Origin: Chryseobacterium geocarposphaerae
GTDB lineage: Bacteria; Bacteroidota; Bacteroidia; Flavobacteriales; Weeksellaceae
DNA: 64,000 bases
Assembly: GCF_002797535.1 (NCBI RefSeq)
Contig: NZ_PGFD01000004.1
Span: forward strand, 124,001-188,000
Reading direction: 5' to 3'
Of the stretch, positions 60,310 through 64,000 are shown one piece after another (the first letter of the stretch is position 1; each line of letters opens with the position of its first letter). The translations under genes were made by a program, and so were the position numbers. The notes under the pieces are model-generated. The model worked only from the letters and a program-made list of their open reading frames with translations, was not told the DNA's origin and searched no databases.

Positions 60310-60723
60310 TTATTTACTCTTAGCCCATTCCGGAAGCTCCTTCCAGCCTTCTGACGGAGCAACCTTAATGCTATCCGGTACAGGAATGTTAGGATAAATG
60401 GTAGAGAAAGAATGATCTTCCAATGAAAACTGTACCAAATATCTTGCAGGGATTTTAACTTCCGGATCTAATGCGTAAATATTGGTAGCTTCATAATTTT
60501 CACCTTTTACATTATAATTATACTCTATTCTTTTATAAGATATTATCGGCCAATACATTTTTGTAGCATAAGCAATAGTGTAGTTTCCTTTTTTTATCGG
60601 AGACTGCTTAATATATATATACCATAATAATGGAGAAATCAAAATAAAAAGAAATACAATATTCCATTTGGATTCTTTTACACAAAGATAATAGTGGATC
60701 CTTCCTAAAAGCTTCTTCATCAT
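60310..60723 (-). CDS. Small membrane protein, putative immunity for RHS toxin
   Basis: The 137-aa product has one membrane helix ([19 protein letters not shown], residues 20-38) and a soluble C-terminal domain. It overlaps the end of the RHS gene by 4 bp. A small gene directly after an RHS C terminus is usually the immunity gene; this is inference from position. Confidence 0.6.
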   Translation of the reverse strand: MMKKLLGRIHYYLCVKESKWNIVFLFILISPLLWYIYIKQSPIKKGNYTIAYATKMYWPIISYKRIEYNYNVKGENYEATNIYALDPEVKIPARYLVQFSLEDHSFSTIYPNIPVPDSIKVAPSEGWKELPEWAKSK

Positions 60724-61919
60724 GGCACTTTATTTTGAAGGGTTGCTCTGGTATAATCAGGGGTATTCATCAATACATTAGCAACCGCTGTTCCTGCAGT
60801 CTGTCCAAAGCTTGAAGTGGTACGCATATAAGAACCAATCACGGTACTTTTAAATGACGATGAACTCGTAATCTTATTTACTGCGGCTCCTCCTACAATA
60901 CTCAGCCCTGCCTGGGTTACATAGGTCTGAGCAGATACACCACCTGTGAAGACTGATTTACTATCAGCAGCATTTAGATTAACAGCTGTTGAAACAACAG
61001 CATTCCCAATATAGCTCATTCCTGCACCTGCTAACAGAGACTGAGTTACATTCACATTACTTAAAGCTTTGCCTAAGTTTCCTCCGTTGGTAGAGAAGTT
61101 AGCTGCTGTCTGCACAGAGGCATCTGTTAAAAATCTTCCTCCAACAGCCGTGGCTGTCATTTCACCAGAGAACGCAAACCCACCAACTCCTCCGGTAGCA
61201 AGAGCAACAGGAACGCCTATAAATAAAGCTTTTTCAACACCTTCCAATTGCTTGCAAGCATTACAATTGTTAATTGCTGCACCTAATCTTTCACGATTAA
61301 CATCAGTAAAATCTTCAGACCAATTTCCTTCAGTTTTTAATGTTACTTCAGATCCAGATATAGATTTATAAGTATTATTAGTAACACCATCAGAATAACT
61401 ATCGTAACCAGCAGCGGCGGCTTGCGAGGCACTTTTTATCTTGTCCTCCCAATGCCATTGTGTACTTCCATTAGCATCAGTTTTTCCAACCCAGTCCGTT
61501 CCTTGCCTTCCATCAGGATCAATAAACCGAATCGGATTATTAAACGCATAATTATATGGAGAGTGTCTTCTCATTTTCTCCGCCAGCGGATCTACTACAC
61601 CCCATCTTCCAATATCCGGCATATAGAATCTTGCGCCATAATCATACATCCCCGTCTCCTGCAATTCCTTACCATTGTACTTGTACTGATAAGCATTTTG
61701 TGTTGTTGCCGTATAATTATGTAACATTCCAAATGGGTAATAATTGTTAACTTCCACAATCTCTCCCGGTTTCCAAACCGTGGTACAACCAAATTTTCCG
61801 ATACACTGGGTCACTGAATACTGTCGCGGCTGTATAACTCCATCTTTATTATTATCAGTATAACTCAATCTTATATTGCCTAAATGATCCGTAAAATTAT
61901 AGACATACTGATTGAGCAA
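60720..61919 (-). CDS. RHS-core C-terminal fragment with toxin-like tail
   Basis: This 399-aa frame opens with RHS-core sequence ([54 protein letters not shown]). After the core boundary comes a variable tail ([12 protein letters not shown]) with Gly/Ala-rich hydrophobic stretches and no recognised toxin motif. It begins at TTG only because the frame is broken upstream, so it is the end of a larger, probably inactive gene or an orphan tip. Confidence 0.8.
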   Translation of the reverse strand: MLNQYVYNFTDHLGNIRLSYTDNNKDGVIQPRQYSVTQCIGKFGCTTVWKPGEIVEVNNYYPFGMLHNYTATTQNAYQYKYNGKELQETGMYDYGARFYMPDIGRWGVVDPLAEKMRRHSPYNYAFNNPIRFIDPDGRQGTDWVGKTDANGSTQWHWEDKIKSASQAAAAGYDSYSDGVTNNTYKSISGSEVTLKTEGNWSEDFTDVNRERLGAAINNCNACKQLEGVEKALFIGVPVALATGGVGGFAFSGEMTATAVGGRFLTDASVQTAANFSTNGGNLGKALSNVNVTQSLLAGAGMSYIGNAVVSTAVNLNAADSKSVFTGGVSAQTYVTQAGLSIVGGAAVNKITSSSSFKSTVIGSYMRTTSSFGQTAGTAVANVLMNTPDYTRATLQNKVP

Positions 61920-62250
61920 GGCATCATAATAACCTTCCGCAGTAGGAATAATTCTTAGTTTCAGTTCCGGGACTTCATTAGGATCGGAATAAATGTCCCT
62001 TCGCCGTTCCAGGATTCTATTAAAAACGTGGATTTGTACTGGAACCCATCCAGATAATCGGTTTCTATATCTCCAAAGAGCTTTTTTACTTTGCTTCCAT
62101 CAGCTCTGTAGGTATACTGGGTTACCTTAGAGTCCTGGGTAATCTGCCTGGGTAAATTAAATAATTATACTGAATGGAAGAAATACCTTTATCCAAATGA
62201 TCGGTATATTATTATTTCCCAAATCATCCATCACTAACTCTGATACACCA
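61920..62250 (-). pseudogene. Decayed upstream part of the RHS gene
   Basis: Reading the minus strand through at least two frameshifts gives typical RHS repeats: DHLDKGISSIQYNYLNLPRQ, then [27 protein letters not shown], and [15 protein letters not shown] joining the intact frame. One frameshift is near 61985 and one near 62200. Confidence 0.8.
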
Positions 62251-62394
62251 GGATGATCTTCAATCATTTACCTATGCTTTTTTCTTCAAAAATAAACGAG
62301 AGCAGGTATTACCTACCCTTGTTTTAAGATTATCATTTTTAATAGTTACTGAAAATCAATGATTTAATTTTCAAAAAAGGCTCATCACTAACTC

Positions 62395-62465
62395 TGAAAC
62401 ACTACCAACTCTTGTCCTTGGTACTTATATTGGTACGGATTCTTAGTTGTACACTAAAATTATAT
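62395..62465 (-). pseudogene. RHS-core scrap
   Basis: The minus strand encodes TTKNPYQYKYQGQEL before a stop. It is the piece of another RHS core (NPYQYKYQGQELQ type), left by recombination between RHS tips. Confidence 0.6.
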
Positions 62466-62466
62466 A

Positions 62467-63051
62467 CTATTTAACAAATGACAGATTGTATTGGCTAAAA
62501 AAATCTAATATTTTCCTATATGGTTCTAGTTTCGCTAAATCAGCGTCACTTAAATTATCAGACAAAGAATCATAATAATAACTAAATATTTTTTTATCTT
62601 TTTTTATTAAACTAAAATAATTATAACATCCAAAACACATTCCACAATTTTTATACATTCCAACATTTTCAAAATTCTTAAATAATATTTCAAAATCTGA
62701 ATTGTTTATGTTCATTTCTTTTTGAGTAATTATTTTATTATTAGAAACTTCAATATAGAACCATTTATTGTCTTTATTATAGATTCTTTTAAAGATGATG
62801 TCAATTTCTCCCGATTTTGATTTATATAAAATAATATCATATTTATTATTTCTATCATAAAATTCTTTTAATTGATTCTTTAATATTTCATTATTTCCTA
62901 CATCTAATATCATTTCTTTATTAGAAGTTGCCAATACACATTTTTTATCACTCGAAATAGCTACTTGGCTTTTACAACTTGTATAAAATAATAAAATAAT
63001 AAAATAAGCAATGCTAATGATGGCATTATTTTTTCTTCTTATAATAATCAT
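62467..63051 (-). CDS. Putative immunity lipoprotein for RHS metallopeptidase
   Basis: The 194-aa product has a hydrophobic lipoprotein-like signal (IAYFIILLFYTSCKS, Cys26) and a soluble domain with a C-x-x-C-x-x-C-Y cluster (CGMCFGCYN). It overlaps the RHS gene end by 26 bp. It is very AT-rich. A periplasmic/outer-membrane immunity role is inferred from position. Confidence 0.55.
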   Translation of the reverse strand: MIIIRRKNNAIISIAYFIILLFYTSCKSQVAISSDKKCVLATSNKEMILDVGNNEILKNQLKEFYDRNNKYDIILYKSKSGEIDIIFKRIYNKDNKWFYIEVSNNKIITQKEMNINNSDFEILFKNFENVGMYKNCGMCFGCYNYFSLIKKDKKIFSYYYDSLSDNLSDADLAKLEPYRKILDFFSQYNLSFVK

Positions 63052-64000
63052 ATCCTGGTTTTATTACATTTAAATTTACTGTTCCTTGTTTTATTTTTCC
63101 TGTAAAAGGGTCTAAAGTAACATTTGGTGCGTTTTCAAATGTTTGTCTTAAGAGAATTTTAGTTCCTGTTGGGTCAATTTGAGCTCTAATTACATTCTCA
63201 ATATGTGAAACTTCTTTCTCTTCCGTTTGTCTTACGTTAGCAGCATGTTGTAATGACTTGAAAAAATAATTGGGATCAGAAATATTCCCTTCATAGTCTC
63301 CTTCTACTTTTCCTTGATCAAATCTAAAAGCATGTCCTTCTTCATGACCTATCCCAACTATATTAGTTCCTAAATCAACACCTTGAGAAGTTGTTTTATT
63401 TAAATCTATATAAATATCTGTTCCTCCTCCAGTTTCAGTATTATATCCATTCTTAGGTTCAGTTATATTTGAAATAAGATTTCCTTCTGAATCCTTTTGG
63501 TTAAGGTGTATAGTATGAACATTCTTAGATTTAACTAATGTATTCCAATTATTTCTTGCTTCTTCAGAACTTCTATTTAATTCTCTTTGAGATCTTTTGA
63601 ACTCCCGTCTCAATTCTCTGTTTTCTTTTTTAGATTTATTTGGATCATCAGCGTATTCAATCTTCATCCCATCAGGATCAATAAATCTGATTGGATTGTT
63701 CACAGCATAATTATAAGTAGAATGTCTTCTATATTGTTCCGTGAGTGGATCAACAACACCCCATCTTCCTAAATCAGGCATATAAAATCTCGCTCCATAA
63801 TCATACATCCCAGTCTCTTGCAACTCCTTTCCGTTGTACTTATACTGATAGGCATTTTGAGTCGTTGTAGTGTAGTTGTGCAACAATCCAAATGGGTAAT
63901 AATTATTAATCTCTACAATTTCTCCAGGTTTCCAATAATCAATACAGTTGGGCATATTCAGTGGATCAAACGGCCCATCGCATTGTTGTACCATATAGCT
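63026..64000 (-). CDS. RHS-core protein with HExxH metallopeptidase toxin tip (partial)
   Basis: The frame is open to the window edge, so the N terminus is missing. The RHS core ([40 protein letters not shown]) ends near residue 110. The tip carries GIGHEEGHAFRFD, an HExxH zinc-binding motif, after IYIDLNKTTSQGVDLG. It is a polymorphic toxin tip of zinc-protease type. Its immunity candidate overlaps its end. Confidence 0.83.
   Translation of the reverse strand, partial: SYMVQQCDGPFDPLNMPNCIDYWKPGEIVEINNYYPFGLLHNYTTTTQNAYQYKYNGKELQETGMYDYGARFYMPDLGRWGVVDPLTEQYRRHSTYNYAVNNPIRFIDPDGMKIEYADDPNKSKKENRELRREFKRSQRELNRSSEEARNNWNTLVKSKNVHTIHLNQKDSEGNLISNITEPKNGYNTETGGGTDIYIDLNKTTSQGVDLGTNIVGIGHEEGHAFRFDQGKVEGDYEGNISDPNYFFKSLQHAANVRQTEEKEVSHIENVIRAQIDPTGTKILLRQTFENAPNVTLDPFTGKIKQGTVNLNVIKPGYDYYKKKK

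Overview
ORGANISM. The window looks like a Bacteroidota chromosome, most likely Flavobacteriia close to Chryseobacterium. The base composition is low-GC, promoters carry a TANNTTTG -7 box, Shine-Dalgarno sequences are weak, and there are a TonB-dependent receptor with a DUF4249 lipoprotein, LytS-type kinase and RHS proteins. Everything here is read from the sequence alone; no database search was run.

LAYOUT. 0-10.6 kb: a hexuronate catabolic cluster (SDR dehydrogenase end, uxaC, kdgK, kdgA, MFS hexuronate transporter, uxaB, uxaA, RidA protein) with a facing LacI-type regulator. 11.4-14.6 kb: a DUF434/PIN-like gene, an unknown gene and a zinc-ribbon-SDR fusion, followed directly by four divergent tRNA-like genes. 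14.8-17.1 kb: TatD nuclease, purine nucleoside phosphorylase, VOC protein. 17.25-25.4 kb: seven overlapping genes of a MoxR ATPase / vWA / beta-propeller conflict-type system. 25.5-28.5 kb: two small structured transcription units, then 13 divergent tRNA genes interspersed with four copies of a conserved long-stem element and many inverted repeats. 28.7-33.6 kb: RNase H-like YkuK protein, ATP-grasp protein, cyclic-phosphate-processing receiver-like protein, DinB protein, Rnl2-type RNA ligase and two tandem DEDDh exonucleases. 33.6-38.5 kb: DUF4249 lipoprotein, TonB receptor, LytS kinase and a receiver without DNA-binding domain. 38.8-42.95 kb: a TROVE/Ro60 (Rsr) homologue, an unknown gene, a small CxxC protein and an array of seven Y-RNA-like units. 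43-50 kb: MBOAT O-acetyltransferase pair, SulP transporter, EF-G paralogue. 50-56 kb: a Ter (tellurite/chemical stress) operon. 56-60 kb: catalase-like protein, FKBP, lipoprotein, Rrf2 regulator with its SDR-like oxidoreductase. 60.3-64 kb: RHS polymorphic-toxin remnants with putative immunity genes.

HOW THE GENES WORK TOGETHER. The most unusual content lies between about 11 and 43 kb and can be read as one RNA damage/repair or RNA-decoy island. It combines an RNA ligase, a predicted cyclic-phosphate processor, exonucleases, a Ro60/Rsr protein, 17 unusual tRNA-like genes and seven Y-RNA-like units. Units A, C and F have a tRNA-like core in permuted order (T arm, capped acceptor stem, D arm). 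Unit E carries a piece of 23S rRNA (the helix 69-71 area, almost a full I-CeuI site).

Four promoters share a 19-bp inverted repeat (TRCGYA-N7-TGCGYA) placed 9-10 bp before the -7 box. They drive the SDR gene plus tRNA-like array 1, the exonuclease pair, Rsr, and the small CxxC protein plus Y-RNA array. This makes a co-regulated unit visible directly in the DNA; its function is inferred.
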